From Cocleimonas flava (GTDB taxonomy: Bacteria > Pseudomonadota > Gammaproteobacteria > Thiotrichales > Thiotrichaceae), in contig NZ_SMFQ01000004.1 in NCBI RefSeq assembly GCF_004339015.1, positions 555,803-619,802 on the forward strand: a DNA stretch of 64,000 nt. The letters are read 5' to 3'. Position 1 is the first letter of the stretch, and the number at the start of each line of letters is the position of its first letter. The notes beneath the pieces are model-generated. The model was not told the DNA's origin. It did not search any database and saw nothing but the letters and a program-made list of their open reading frames with translations. Of this stretch, positions 28,387 through 36,324 are shown piece by piece. Position numbers and translations under genes: made by a program.

Positions 28387-28695
28387 TTATAGCCAGCTTT
28401 GTGTCGTCTCGTTTTCTACGGTCAAGTCGACAAAACCTGCATAATCAACAGCTTTAATACCATCGATCATACGATCTTCACTTAAACCACGTGCTGCAAG
28501 ATCACCACCTAAAACATACACTGACTTATCTGCCAATGCTGCCTTAAGTTTCTCAGAAAATGATGTTCCATCGATTGCACCAACGGTGGCATCTTCGATC
28601 ATCAAAATTGAGTCACCTGCTTTAGCATGATTTAAACAACTTCTAAAAGCCACCTTTTCAAACGGTGACTTGTTTACAATATGTAGCATTGCCAT
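28387..28695 (-). CDS. dsrH: DsrH, sulfurtransferase subunit of DsrEFH
   Basis: About 102 residues from the ATG at 28695 (MAMLHIVNKSPF), chosen because GGAG lies nine bases before it. A longer in-frame start would overlap dsrF. TusB-like fold with the conserved Cys20 in FRSCLNHAKAGDS. Forms a hexamer with DsrE and DsrF that donates sulfur to DsrC. Confidence 0.94.
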   Translation of the reverse strand: MAMLHIVNKSPFEKVAFRSCLNHAKAGDSILMIEDATVGAIDGTSFSEKLKAALADKSVYVLGGDLAARGLSEDRMIDGIKAVDYAGFVDLTVENETTQSWL

Positions 28696-28717
28696 TCTAG
28701 TATTCTCCGTTAGGTGA

Positions 28718-29122
28718 TTAGAAGCTAAGAGTAACTTCTTGTTCGGCCATAACATCAGCCATTTCAGAACGACTTACCATGATAATTGATGGCTTTTCTG
28801 TCCAATCCTCATCTTCGTCTTCCCAAACAAGATCCATAAGATCATCTTGAGTTAAACCACGTTCTTCCAAAGACTCTTTCTCGACATAAAGCTTATTCAC
28901 TTCATAGTCTCCTAGAGCTTTATAAGTATTAGAGAAGTTCTTTTGCCCAATACCTGTTGTGTCTTGACCCTTAGTGATCTGATAAACACCGTCATCTATA
29001 AAAGCAAGTGAAACATCTTGCTCGAATGCTGCAGATATCAACACAACTTCCAGTGACTCTAGCGCATAAGCTGTACCGTAAGGCGCTTTACGATTAACAA
29101 ACATGAATTTCTTAGTAGCCAT
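28718..29122 (-). CDS. dsrF: DsrF, subunit of DsrEFH
   Basis: 134 residues, TusC-like. The N-terminus KKFMFVNRKAPYGTAYALES is the family signature (strand, then APYG turn). It lacks the catalytic Cys found in DsrE and is a structural subunit. Five bases separate it from dsrE. Confidence 0.94.
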   Translation of the reverse strand: MATKKFMFVNRKAPYGTAYALESLEVVLISAAFEQDVSLAFIDDGVYQITKGQDTTGIGQKNFSNTYKALGDYEVNKLYVEKESLEERGLTQDDLMDLVWEDEDEDWTEKPSIIMVSRSEMADVMAEQEVTLSF

Positions 29123-29127
29123 TTCGT

Positions 29128-29520
29128 TTAATCTCCAAATACAACAGTGCGATCAGCTTCAATTCCACCTTCGATCAATTGACCCAAACCAGAAATACGG
29201 AAGCCTTCAATTATATTGTTAGCATCCAAGCCCTGTCGCTTGGCTTCATCTTCATCCATGATGCCGCGTCGTTGTGCAGCAGCAATACAGATCACCAAAT
29301 CAAGATCGTGCTCTTTTGCAAGCTCTGACCACTCTTTCTGGATCAAACGATCATCTGCCGGCGGAACACTTAAACGTGTGCCGTTGTTTACGCCATCGTG
29401 ATAAAAGAAGATTCGAAAAATTTCGTGCCCTTGCGCCAATACTGCGCGAGCGAACTGAAGTGCCGAATCAGCAGACTGATGCTGATAAGGCCCTTCGTTA
29501 ACCATAATTGTAAATTTCAT
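29128..29520 (-). CDS. dsrE: DsrE, catalytic sulfurtransferase subunit of DsrEFH
   Basis: 130 residues, TusD-like. The conserved active-site Cys78 is in LVICIAAAQRRGI. Cytoplasmic; passes persulfide sulfur to DsrC. DsrEFH is known from sulfur oxidisers and missing from sulfate reducers, so it is a marker for the oxidative pathway. Confidence 0.96.
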   Translation of the reverse strand: MKFTIMVNEGPYQHQSADSALQFARAVLAQGHEIFRIFFYHDGVNNGTRLSVPPADDRLIQKEWSELAKEHDLDLVICIAAAQRRGIMDEDEAKRQGLDANNIIEGFRISGLGQLIEGGIEADRTVVFGD

Positions 29521-29555
29521 CTATAAATCCTAATTGATAACTATGTAAAAACGAT

Positions 29556-30632
29556 CTAGAAACGAATGTGCGTAGACGAATTCAAATTCGCACGCGCTCC
29601 GCGCCAGTTATCAATGTGGTACTTAGTGAAAGGCAAACCTGTCACTTCAAAGAAACGCGGCCATCCGATACGCTCAACCCATTCGTTGATACGTTCCCAA
29701 TCACGAGCGCCTTCTTTGTAGCTCTCAAGAATCTTCTTAACTACTGCAGTCGCTTCAGGCCAGCGTGGTGGATTATTTGGAATACCAGCCGCAACTAAAC
29801 GTTGGAATGTTGGCTTACCACGAGCATTAGAGTGATTACCACCGATCCAGATTGCAAGCTGAGTAAACTCATGATCATTAATCTGCATCGGAGGACATGG
29901 CGGGTAACAAGCACCACAACAAATACACTTTTTCTCATCCACTTCCAGCGAAGGCTTACCGTCAACCATGGCAGGACGAATCGCCGCAACAGGACAACGA
30001 GCAACAACCGATGGACGTTCACACACGTTACCTACAAGAGAGTGATCTATCTTAGGTGGCTTAGTGTGTTGTACATTGATCGCGATATCACCTTGACCAC
30101 CACAATTGATTTGACAACATGAAGTCGTGATATGAACACGGTTAGGCATATTCCAGTTTGTGAATTCGTCGTATAACTCATCCATCATCGATTTAACAAC
30201 GCCCGATGCATCAGTACCAGGAATATCACAATGCAACCAACCCTGTGTATGCGAGATCGAAGCAACCGAGTTACGTGTACCACCTACTGCGTAACCTTTA
30301 TCTTTTAAGGCATCCACTAGTGGCTGAACTTTTTCTTCGTGATCGGTATAGAATTCGATATTACTACGAATAGTGAAACGTACGTGCCCGTCTGCATATT
30401 CATCAGCGATATCCATAAGATCGCGCAGAGTGAACACATCAAGGATACGTTGAGTACCCGCTTTTACTGTATAGAGTTTGTCACCATTCTTAGCGACATG
30501 GACCATTACGCCTGGCTGCGTATCTTCGTGATAATCCCACATACCGAAGTTACGACGCATTGTCGGGTGCATATATTGAAAGCCATCAGGACAACCTGAT
30601 TCTATCGGTTCACGCATCTGTGGTTTTGACAT
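29556..30632 (-). CDS. dsrB: Reverse dissimilatory sulfite reductase beta subunit
   Basis: 358 residues. Siroheme/[4Fe-4S] ligands are in TTSCCQINCGGQGDIA and the downstream Cys pair around VCERPSVVARCP. An inserted ferredoxin domain has CICCGACYPPCPP. With DsrA it forms the alpha2beta2 enzyme that releases sulfite from DsrC-bound sulfur. It starts about 95 bases after dsrA. Confidence 0.97.
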   Translation of the reverse strand: MSKPQMREPIESGCPDGFQYMHPTMRRNFGMWDYHEDTQPGVMVHVAKNGDKLYTVKAGTQRILDVFTLRDLMDIADEYADGHVRFTIRSNIEFYTDHEEKVQPLVDALKDKGYAVGGTRNSVASISHTQGWLHCDIPGTDASGVVKSMMDELYDEFTNWNMPNRVHITTSCCQINCGGQGDIAINVQHTKPPKIDHSLVGNVCERPSVVARCPVAAIRPAMVDGKPSLEVDEKKCICCGACYPPCPPMQINDHEFTQLAIWIGGNHSNARGKPTFQRLVAAGIPNNPPRWPEATAVVKKILESYKEGARDWERINEWVERIGWPRFFEVTGLPFTKYHIDNWRGARANLNSSTHIRF

Positions 30633-30727
30633 GGTTTTGCTCCTAAAATCTGTTAATTAGACGAGATATAAACTACATCTCGCCAATTAGTCATTCATTC
30701 TGTAATAAGGTTAGAGTTAAACAGCTA

Positions 30728-31990
30728 CTAGCTAGCAGCTTTCTCTTCACGCTTGCGGTTAAACCACTCTTCAGCAGCCTCATCCCAACCATCTGTTCGC
30801 ACATAAGATACGTTTCGTGGTTGCGCAATCATGTTTGGATCTGGATCAACGCCAATACCTTCTAGGAAATTAACTAAGCCAATACGCTCAATCATCTCAC
30901 CTGTACGCTCATGCTCAAGACCATTCTCAGCCCAGAAATCAATGATCTCTTCAGCAAGCTCAACAATCTGCTCATAATCTTCTGCAGTTTCCAGCTTCAT
31001 GAATGGAACTAGCACTGTTCCCATCAAGTCACCAATCTTCAGCGTACGCTTACCACCACAAAGAATCGTTACACCTTTGTCATCGCCAGGACTGATAGCC
31101 TTGGGCACAACATTCATACAATGCATAGAACGTACACAGTTGCTCTCATCGGCGATTAATGAATTATCTTCACCTAGTGAAAGTGATTTTGAATGACAAC
31201 GTGAAATAACGTTATCCATCACATACTCAACACCTTTGTCAGCAACAAATGCTTTCCAATGGTCCTGATTGATTTTCTTGTGATCTCTCCAGGTACCGAT
31301 AACAGCAAAATCAGCACGCTCGATAGCATTTTGACAATCGTTAGGACAACCCGAAACTTTAAATTTGAATTTATAAGGAAGCGCTGGACGGTGAACATCG
31401 TCAGTAAAGTTATTCACTAGATGACGGTGAACCGCGTGCTCGTTAGCACAAGATTGCTCACAACGTGCTGCACCCACACATGACATCGCTGTACGTACAC
31501 AGGGACCCGCTCCACCAAGATCCCAACCATAGTCGTTGATCTCATCAAAGAAGTGCTGAAAACTATCATTATCAGCACCGATAAACATGATATTACCTGT
31601 CTGACCGTGAAAAGTCTGAAGGCCTGAACCCCATTTTTCCCAACTGTCTGCAAGCTTGCGCATCATGTCAGTTGTGTAGTAGTTACCCGGAGTTGGCTGC
31701 ACACGTAATGTATGAAACTCTCTAGACTCAGGGAATTTATCCCCTACTTCAGAGAAACGAGGAATAATACCGCCGCCATATCCGAATACCGAGATCGTGC
31801 CACCTTTCCAGTAACCCATCTTGGTCTCGTATGAATGCTCAAGCTGACCGAGTAATCCGTTCGTTACATTATTGATACGCTCATCAGGGTGATTGTCACG
31901 TAGGTTTTTAATGCCACTGATGAAGCTTGGCCAAGGACCATCTTCTAAAACGTCTAGCATCGGCGTAGGATACTTCTTAATATCAGCCAT
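30728..31990 (-). CDS. dsrA: Reverse dissimilatory sulfite reductase alpha subunit
   Basis: 420 residues from the ATG at 31990 (MADIKKYPTP), preceded by a strong AGGAGG six bases upstream; the 18 codons before it are unlikely to be used. Siroheme-cluster ligands: CVGAARCEQSC and VSGCPNDCQNA. A ferredoxin insert has CVRSMHCMNVVPKA. First gene of the operon, so the promoter lies in the gap before the divergent dioxygenase gene. Confidence 0.97.
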   Translation of the reverse strand: MADIKKYPTPMLDVLEDGPWPSFISGIKNLRDNHPDERINNVTNGLLGQLEHSYETKMGYWKGGTISVFGYGGGIIPRFSEVGDKFPESREFHTLRVQPTPGNYYTTDMMRKLADSWEKWGSGLQTFHGQTGNIMFIGADNDSFQHFFDEINDYGWDLGGAGPCVRTAMSCVGAARCEQSCANEHAVHRHLVNNFTDDVHRPALPYKFKFKVSGCPNDCQNAIERADFAVIGTWRDHKKINQDHWKAFVADKGVEYVMDNVISRCHSKSLSLGEDNSLIADESNCVRSMHCMNVVPKAISPGDDKGVTILCGGKRTLKIGDLMGTVLVPFMKLETAEDYEQIVELAEEIIDFWAENGLEHERTGEMIERIGLVNFLEGIGVDPDPNMIAQPRNVSYVRTDGWDEAAEEWFNRKREEKAAS

Positions 31991-32044
31991 TATTGCCTCC
32001 TCATAATTTTGATTATCTAACAGAGAATAAAAACACTCTGTCAC

Positions 32045-32305
32045 TCAATTTAAGCCGCACTACACCGTCTTTGATATTGGTATATTTACGATATAAGCAT
32101 ATTCTAATAGTTAAGCGCTGATATAAGAATCTCACCCATGGGATGCTATGAAATAATTATCCTATCCCTTAGTGGGTAGGTGTTTTTTTCGACGAAATTT
32201 GCGTTAATACAAATGAGTCCTAGAAAAGCAGTAAAGAATATTCGAATATGCTTAAATAGCAAGTAAATATTGCGATAACTCAAGAGCAAATAAACCGGTA
32301 AAACT
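32045..32305. promoter_or_regulatory. Divergent control region between dsrA and the dioxygenase gene
   Basis: Must hold the dsr promoter (minus) and that of the dioxygenase gene (plus). A plus-strand terminator hairpin lies in the middle (32161-32190), implying a short plus-strand RNA. A weak plus-strand promoter-like pair (TTGATA at 32071, TATAAG at 32092, 15-base spacer) precedes it. Confidence 0.5.
32161..32190 (+). terminator. Terminator-like hairpin upstream of the dioxygenase gene
   Basis: CCTATCC (32161-32167), loop CTTAGT, GGGTAGG (32174-32180; one G-T pair), then TG and a T7 run. No plus-strand gene precedes it closely, so it would end a short RNA starting in the dsrA promoter region or attenuate the gene after it. 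Confidence 0.55.
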
Positions 32306-33229
32306 ATGCCTTCACCCTTTTCCTTAGCCAATCAAGAAAGTTATCTACGCTGGAGAGATGCCAAGCTTGCAAGGGTTGAAAGTGCTTATCAAAAGTCACC
32401 CCCCCACTTTCAGGGCATTATTCAAAATGGTCTTTCGCCTACTGAGAATGAATTAAATAACATCATCAAACAATGCAATGATTATTGTCTCTCTCTGTAT
32501 CAAATCAGAGACCATGAAAGCTACGATATCAAGCAGACGAAACGTATGATTTTGTCACTTGCCAATAAATTGGGACTTTCACAATTAGATGGCAATATCT
32601 GTGCTGACGAAGATAGCCTAACCTCAATCACACAGACAAGCCGAGCGGGTCAACACGAGTACATTCCCTATTCCACAAAACGACTAAGCTGGCACACAGA
32701 CGGATACTATAATTTACCGCAGAACACCATACATTCGATGCTATTGCATTGTGCTCGACAAGCCGAAGAAGGCGGCGAGTCCAAATTTATGGATCACGAA
32801 ATTGCTTATATATTGCTGCGTGATGAGAACCCCGACTATATCGAAGCCTTAATGCAGAAAGATGTTCTAACCATTCCCGCCAATATACAAAATGGAAAGG
32901 AAATCAGAGCAGCGCAAACAGGTCCGGTTTTTTCATTGAATACTCAAGGGCAGTTACACATGCGTTACTCGGCTCGTAAAAGAAATATTGAATGGAAGCA
33001 AGATGCCACCACACTAGATGCTGTGGGATTTATAGAAAAAATGTTTGAAAGTGAGTCAAAATACATCATTAAACATAGATTAAAATCGGGAGAAGGAATC
33101 ATTTGTCGAAACGTGCTTCATTGCCGTACGGCTTATGTGGATTCTGATCATCCAGAGGAAAAACGTTTACTCTTTCGTGGTCGTTTTTATGACGAACTAC
33201 CGCTTATAGATGCAAGCAAACACTTATAA
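32306..33229 (+). CDS. TauD/TfdA-family Fe(II)/2-oxoglutarate dioxygenase
   Basis: 307 residues. Iron ligands: HTD in SWHTDGYYNLP and the distal His in NVLHCRTAYVD, followed by Arg residues (LLFRGRFYDELP) that would bind 2-oxoglutarate. The mid-section HSMLLHCARQAEEGGES is typical of the family. Substrate unknown; taurine or sulfonate use is only one option. Divergent from dsrA and first of a run with a 65-aa protein and a Cas6-like protein. Codons 31-38 contain a copy of the interspersed C6 motif (KSPPHFQG). Confidence 0.82.
   Translation: MPSPFSLANQESYLRWRDAKLARVESAYQKSPPHFQGIIQNGLSPTENELNNIIKQCNDYCLSLYQIRDHESYDIKQTKRMILSLANKLGLSQLDGNICADEDSLTSITQTSRAGQHEYIPYSTKRLSWHTDGYYNLPQNTIHSMLLHCARQAEEGGESKFMDHEIAYILLRDENPDYIEALMQKDVLTIPANIQNGKEIRAAQTGPVFSLNTQGQLHMRYSARKRNIEWKQDATTLDAVGFIEKMFESESKYIIKHRLKSGEGIICRNVLHCRTAYVDSDHPEEKRLLFRGRFYDELPLIDASKHL
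32397..32419 (+). repeat. Interspersed C6 motif, copy 7 (inside a coding region)
   Basis: CACCCCCCCACTTTCAGGGC, a variant with one C-for-T change, within the dioxygenase gene. No T tract follows because the codons diverge there. Confidence 0.6.
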
Positions 33230-33267
33230 AAGCAACCATATTTATTAATTAGAACAAGGTATACACT

Positions 33268-33465
33268 ATGCTATCACTCAGTGAATTACTGCTAAAAGAA
33301 AGCGATAACATATCCAATTTTGAAGAACTAAAAAGCTGCATCCAAAAAACGGCAATAGAAACTCGCGAGCTACATTTTCAGGTGGATATCGAGCCGCCAG
33401 CTTATGATGATCGTCCTAGTGACTGGCACGATCAACTCAATCTAGCGTTTGAATCTGCACGCTAA
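33268..33465 (+). CDS. Small conserved-looking protein of unknown function (65 aa)
   Basis: Begins with ATG after AAGG. Acidic, with no membrane segment; ends PAYDDRPSDWHDQLNLAFESAR. It lies 38 bases after the dioxygenase gene and 26 before the Cas6-like gene on the same strand, so it is probably co-transcribed. I do not recognise the family. Confidence 0.65.
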   Translation: MLSLSELLLKESDNISNFEELKSCIQKTAIETRELHFQVDIEPPAYDDRPSDWHDQLNLAFESAR

Positions 33466-33491
33466 AAACTTGCAATCTAGAGAGATTAGAA

Positions 33492-34184
33492 ATGTTCTGG
33501 GAAGAAGATGAAGATAAAACATTACCCTATCAAGCGCCTGATGACGTAATTGATATGGTGTTTGCGATGCAAAGCAAAACGCTTCCCTTAAATCATGCCT
33601 GGCCATTATCGAGAGAGATTATTAAACACCTGCCATGGCTCACAGACTATGACTTTGCAGGTATCCATCAAATCCATGTCGCCGAAAGCAATAACGGCTG
33701 GATGCGCCCAGAGGATGATGAAATAGGCGCTGTGCTATATCCCTCAAAAAGAACCAAACTCACAATCCGGATCCCCTTAGAAAAATATGACGAAGCAAGC
33801 AATATCATAGGGCAAACGCTGAATATCGATGGCCATGAACTCGTTGTTGGCAAAGCAAAAAAGAAAATATTTACCAATGTCGGCGTACTCTTCGCACGTT
33901 ACGTTTTGTGCGAACCTAACGAAGATGAAAACACCTTTCTCACCCGAATGGCTGCTGAAATCAACACTAAAACCGGCTTTAAAGTGAAGAAAATGCTCTG
34001 CGGAAAAAGCCATAACATTACAACGCCAGACCTTGATTTACATACCAAACATCTCATGATTGCTGACTTAGACAGCGATACCTCTATCAAAATTCAGCAA
34101 CTAGGTTTAGGTGGCTCAAGAGAATTAGGATGCGGTTTATTCTTGCCACATAAAAGCATCAAGACGTTAAAACCCACCGAATAA
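33492..34184 (+). CDS. Cas6-like (type I-MYXAN Cmx6-type) protein, no CRISPR array nearby
   Basis: 230 residues. The C-terminal IQQLGLGGSRELGCGLFLPHKSI matches the glycine-rich loop and ending of the Cas6/Cmx6 family of CRISPR-RNA endoribonucleases (two ferredoxin-like folds). The middle part RTKLTIRIPLEKYDEASNII fits the first fold. The family name is from memory of the motif, not a search. No array, cas1, cas2 or effector gene is present, so it is orphaned here. In this setting beside dsr it may have another RNA-related job. Possible alternative: an unrelated ferredoxin-fold protein. Confidence 0.6.
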   Translation: MFWEEDEDKTLPYQAPDDVIDMVFAMQSKTLPLNHAWPLSREIIKHLPWLTDYDFAGIHQIHVAESNNGWMRPEDDEIGAVLYPSKRTKLTIRIPLEKYDEASNIIGQTLNIDGHELVVGKAKKKIFTNVGVLFARYVLCEPNEDENTFLTRMAAEINTKTGFKVKKMLCGKSHNITTPDLDLHTKHLMIADLDSDTSIKIQQLGLGGSRELGCGLFLPHKSIKTLKPTE

Positions 34185-34194
34185 TTGTGTAGCT

Positions 34195-34215
34195 ACACCC
34201 CGACTTTGAATAATA
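34195..34215 (+). repeat. Possible degenerate C6 motif
   Basis: CACCCCGACTTTGAATAA, 10 bases after the Cas6-like stop. It keeps the CACCCC-ACTTTGA pattern but lost two C, the GG and the T tract. It could be a decayed copy or chance. Confidence 0.3.
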
Positions 34216-34337
34216 TTACGTCTTTTATAAACGTAGCTTGAAATGGAATCTGAGTACTTTTCACAGCTTGTACTACTATTAGTTAATCCTTTATTTTAAA
34301 AAACCTGTAAACGCTCACCTCCTCAATGGAGTTCAAA

Positions 34338-34718
34338 ATGCAAATCGAAAAACTCGATCACGTCAATATACGAACCACTCAACTTGATAACATGATCAAT
34401 TGGTATAGTCATGTTCTAGGCATGAAAACCGGAGATCGACCTAACTTTCCTTTCCCTGGAGCCTGGCTGTATTCAAACGACACCGTGATGGTGCATTTAA
34501 TTGGTATTGATGGCCCAGAAGGTATTGGCTCTGAAGCTTACTTAAAACTGGAGCATTTTGCGTTTAGCGCCTCAGGACTCAATGAATTTGAAGCACGATT
34601 AAATGAATTGAAGGAAGAATACCGTCGCGTTGACCTATCTGCAGTAAACTTAGTACAAATCAATATCTGGGACCCTGACGGAAATCATATACATGTGGAT
34701 TTTGCTGCAGACGAGTAG
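34338..34718 (+). CDS. VOC-superfamily (glyoxalase/dioxygenase fold) protein
   Basis: 126 residues from the ATG at 34338; a GGAG six bases upstream favours it over an ATG four codons earlier. Paired beta-alpha-beta modules: KLDHVNIRTTQLDNMINWYSHVLGM at the start, and a metal-ligand-type end IWDPDGNHIHVDF. A His near the N-terminus (DHVNI), a central His (LEHFAF) and the terminal His/Asp region could bind a metal. Substrate unknown. Confidence 0.75.
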   Translation: MQIEKLDHVNIRTTQLDNMINWYSHVLGMKTGDRPNFPFPGAWLYSNDTVMVHLIGIDGPEGIGSEAYLKLEHFAFSASGLNEFEARLNELKEEYRRVDLSAVNLVQINIWDPDGNHIHVDFAADE

Positions 34719-35120
34719 AGATCAACATAGCTAATAACTGACTAAACGAGTTTACTCGGTATCATCTTTATTTTTATCTTTATTTTTTTAGCTATTCAAC
34801 AAACAATAGTCACCCCCCTACTTACAGCGAGTTTTTTTAGTCTGATAAAAAAAAGCGGTAAAAACGCTCACTTATGTAAAATCTGTCTTGAAGTGATTAC
34901 GACCTAAATCTGCCTACTTTTTACCCAATATAGCACTCCCAATAAAATCAGCGATTCCATCTGAAAAAGTGAATTTATCAGCAAGCTTAATTAGCAACCG
35001 CTCATCAGCGAAAACTACCAAAAATGAACCTAGGGTGTATAAATAAGTTCGTGAATGGCTAACCGCTGATGCTTACTCACGATTCACTCTAATATAATAA
35101 ACATAAAATAGGGGCAATAC
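34719..35120. other. Intergenic region before the pil/chp operon
   Basis: About 400 bases. Contains C6 motif copy 8 near the VOC gene. The remainder should hold the promoter of the pil/chp operon, which I cannot place. Confidence 0.5.
34811..34838 (+). repeat. Interspersed C6 motif, copy 8
   Basis: CACCCCCCTACTTACAGCGAG then T7, about 90 bases after the VOC gene and in its orientation. Confidence 0.85.
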
Positions 35121-35486
35121 ATGGCTGCAATTCACACCGTTTTAATCGCTGATGATTCAGATACACAACTATTGCATTTGAAATCGATTCTGGAAGCCGC
35201 TGGTTACCAAACAATTACTGCAAATTCAGGAAACGAAGCAATCTCATTGAGCCAGACATTATCTCCGGATGCAATTATGCTAGATATTGTGATGGAAGAT
35301 GGTGACGGTTATAAAGCGTGTCGCACGATTAAAAAGAACCCGGAAACAATCAACACACCTATCATTATGGTGTCCAGTAAATCAAACCCGGTTGATAAAC
35401 AATGGGCGCGACAATTAGGCGCGACAGATTACATCGTAAAGCCCTATGAAAACTCTGAAGTTTTGGAAAAATTACAGGCTATTTAA
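35121..35486 (+). CDS. pilH: Single-domain response regulator, PilH-like
   Basis: 121 residues, one receiver domain. Acidic pocket ADDSD, phospho-acceptor D55 (IMLDIVMEDGDG), switch Ser/Thr in MVSSKSNP, Lys in YIVKPYE. The stretch KSNPVDKQWARQLGATDY is closer to Pseudomonas PilH than PilG. AGGGG precedes the ATG. First gene of the pilus chemosensory operon, which controls type IV pilus extension and retraction. Confidence 0.8.
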   Translation: MAAIHTVLIADDSDTQLLHLKSILEAAGYQTITANSGNEAISLSQTLSPDAIMLDIVMEDGDGYKACRTIKKNPETINTPIIMVSSKSNPVDKQWARQLGATDYIVKPYENSEVLEKLQAI

Positions 35487-35586
35487 TTAAAATCACAGAC
35501 ATACTCAATAACTAAAAATAACAATAAACGACGCTTTTAATTCAGTACTTTTCGTATGATAACTTTTGAGCAATTTGGAGCAATAA

Positions 35587-36249
35587 GTGACCACACTTGA
35601 GATTGAAAACAACCTAGAAAATGAAGTAGAAATGGGAGCAGTTACTCAGTTAGAAACATCTCTAACAAATAGCGCATTCTATGACACAAATACATTCACT
35701 AAACACAGTGACGAATCATTTTCTGCAACGCTTCAAAAAGCCATTGATTTTAGTACCAATACGTCACAAAACGGACATGAAGATGCCGAATTAAACGATA
35801 AGCAATTTTATTATTCAAGCGGCTCAAACTACTTCCTTTTAGAAAAAAACTTAAAGGCGGAAACAATAAAAAACATGCCTATCAACCAGATTCCTTTTAC
35901 ACCTAACTGGTTTATGGGAATCGTAAATATACGCGGGATAATTATGCCCGTTATCAATATACAGCAGTTTGTCAATTTTCAAACTAATGCTGTGAGTCAA
36001 GATAACAGTGACTCAGATGAAACACAGCAAAATGAAAGTTATCTTTTAAAACTTGAACATCAAAATCATTCGCCGATTGTGTTCAAAGTAGATAGCCTTC
36101 CTAGACAGATCAGTATTAATAAGCTTAAGAAAAGAACCAAAATAAACAATAAACCTGCGTGGATGTTAAATACGTTAGACAATGATACAAACTCGATCAT
36201 TGAGATAGATCACCATCAATTATTGAGTCAGATAAAAGAGTTTAGCTAG
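35587..36249 (+). CDS. pilI: CheW-like adaptor, PilI type
   Basis: 220 residues, GTG start with GGAG six bases upstream. Residues 1-75 are a variable acidic leader. The CheW domain follows (NYFLLEKNLKAETIKNMPI, then GIVNIRGIIMPVINIQQF, the CheW signature). Links the PilJ receptor to the ChpA kinase. Its position between pilH and pilJ supports PilI. Confidence 0.82.
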   Translation: MTTLEIENNLENEVEMGAVTQLETSLTNSAFYDTNTFTKHSDESFSATLQKAIDFSTNTSQNGHEDAELNDKQFYYSSGSNYFLLEKNLKAETIKNMPINQIPFTPNWFMGIVNIRGIIMPVINIQQFVNFQTNAVSQDNSDSDETQQNESYLLKLEHQNHSPIVFKVDSLPRQISINKLKKRTKINNKPAWMLNTLDNDTNSIIEIDHHQLLSQIKEFS

Positions 36250-36324
36250 ATTCAATTAAATAAAAATAAAATAATAAATGCGTAAAACGCGTCTAAAACA
36301 ACAATAAAAAATAAAGGAAAAACC

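Noticed and set aside
33492..34184. A CRISPR locus implied by the Cas6-like gene
   Set aside because: No direct-repeat/spacer array, cas1, cas2 or effector gene is visible on either strand near it or elsewhere in the window.
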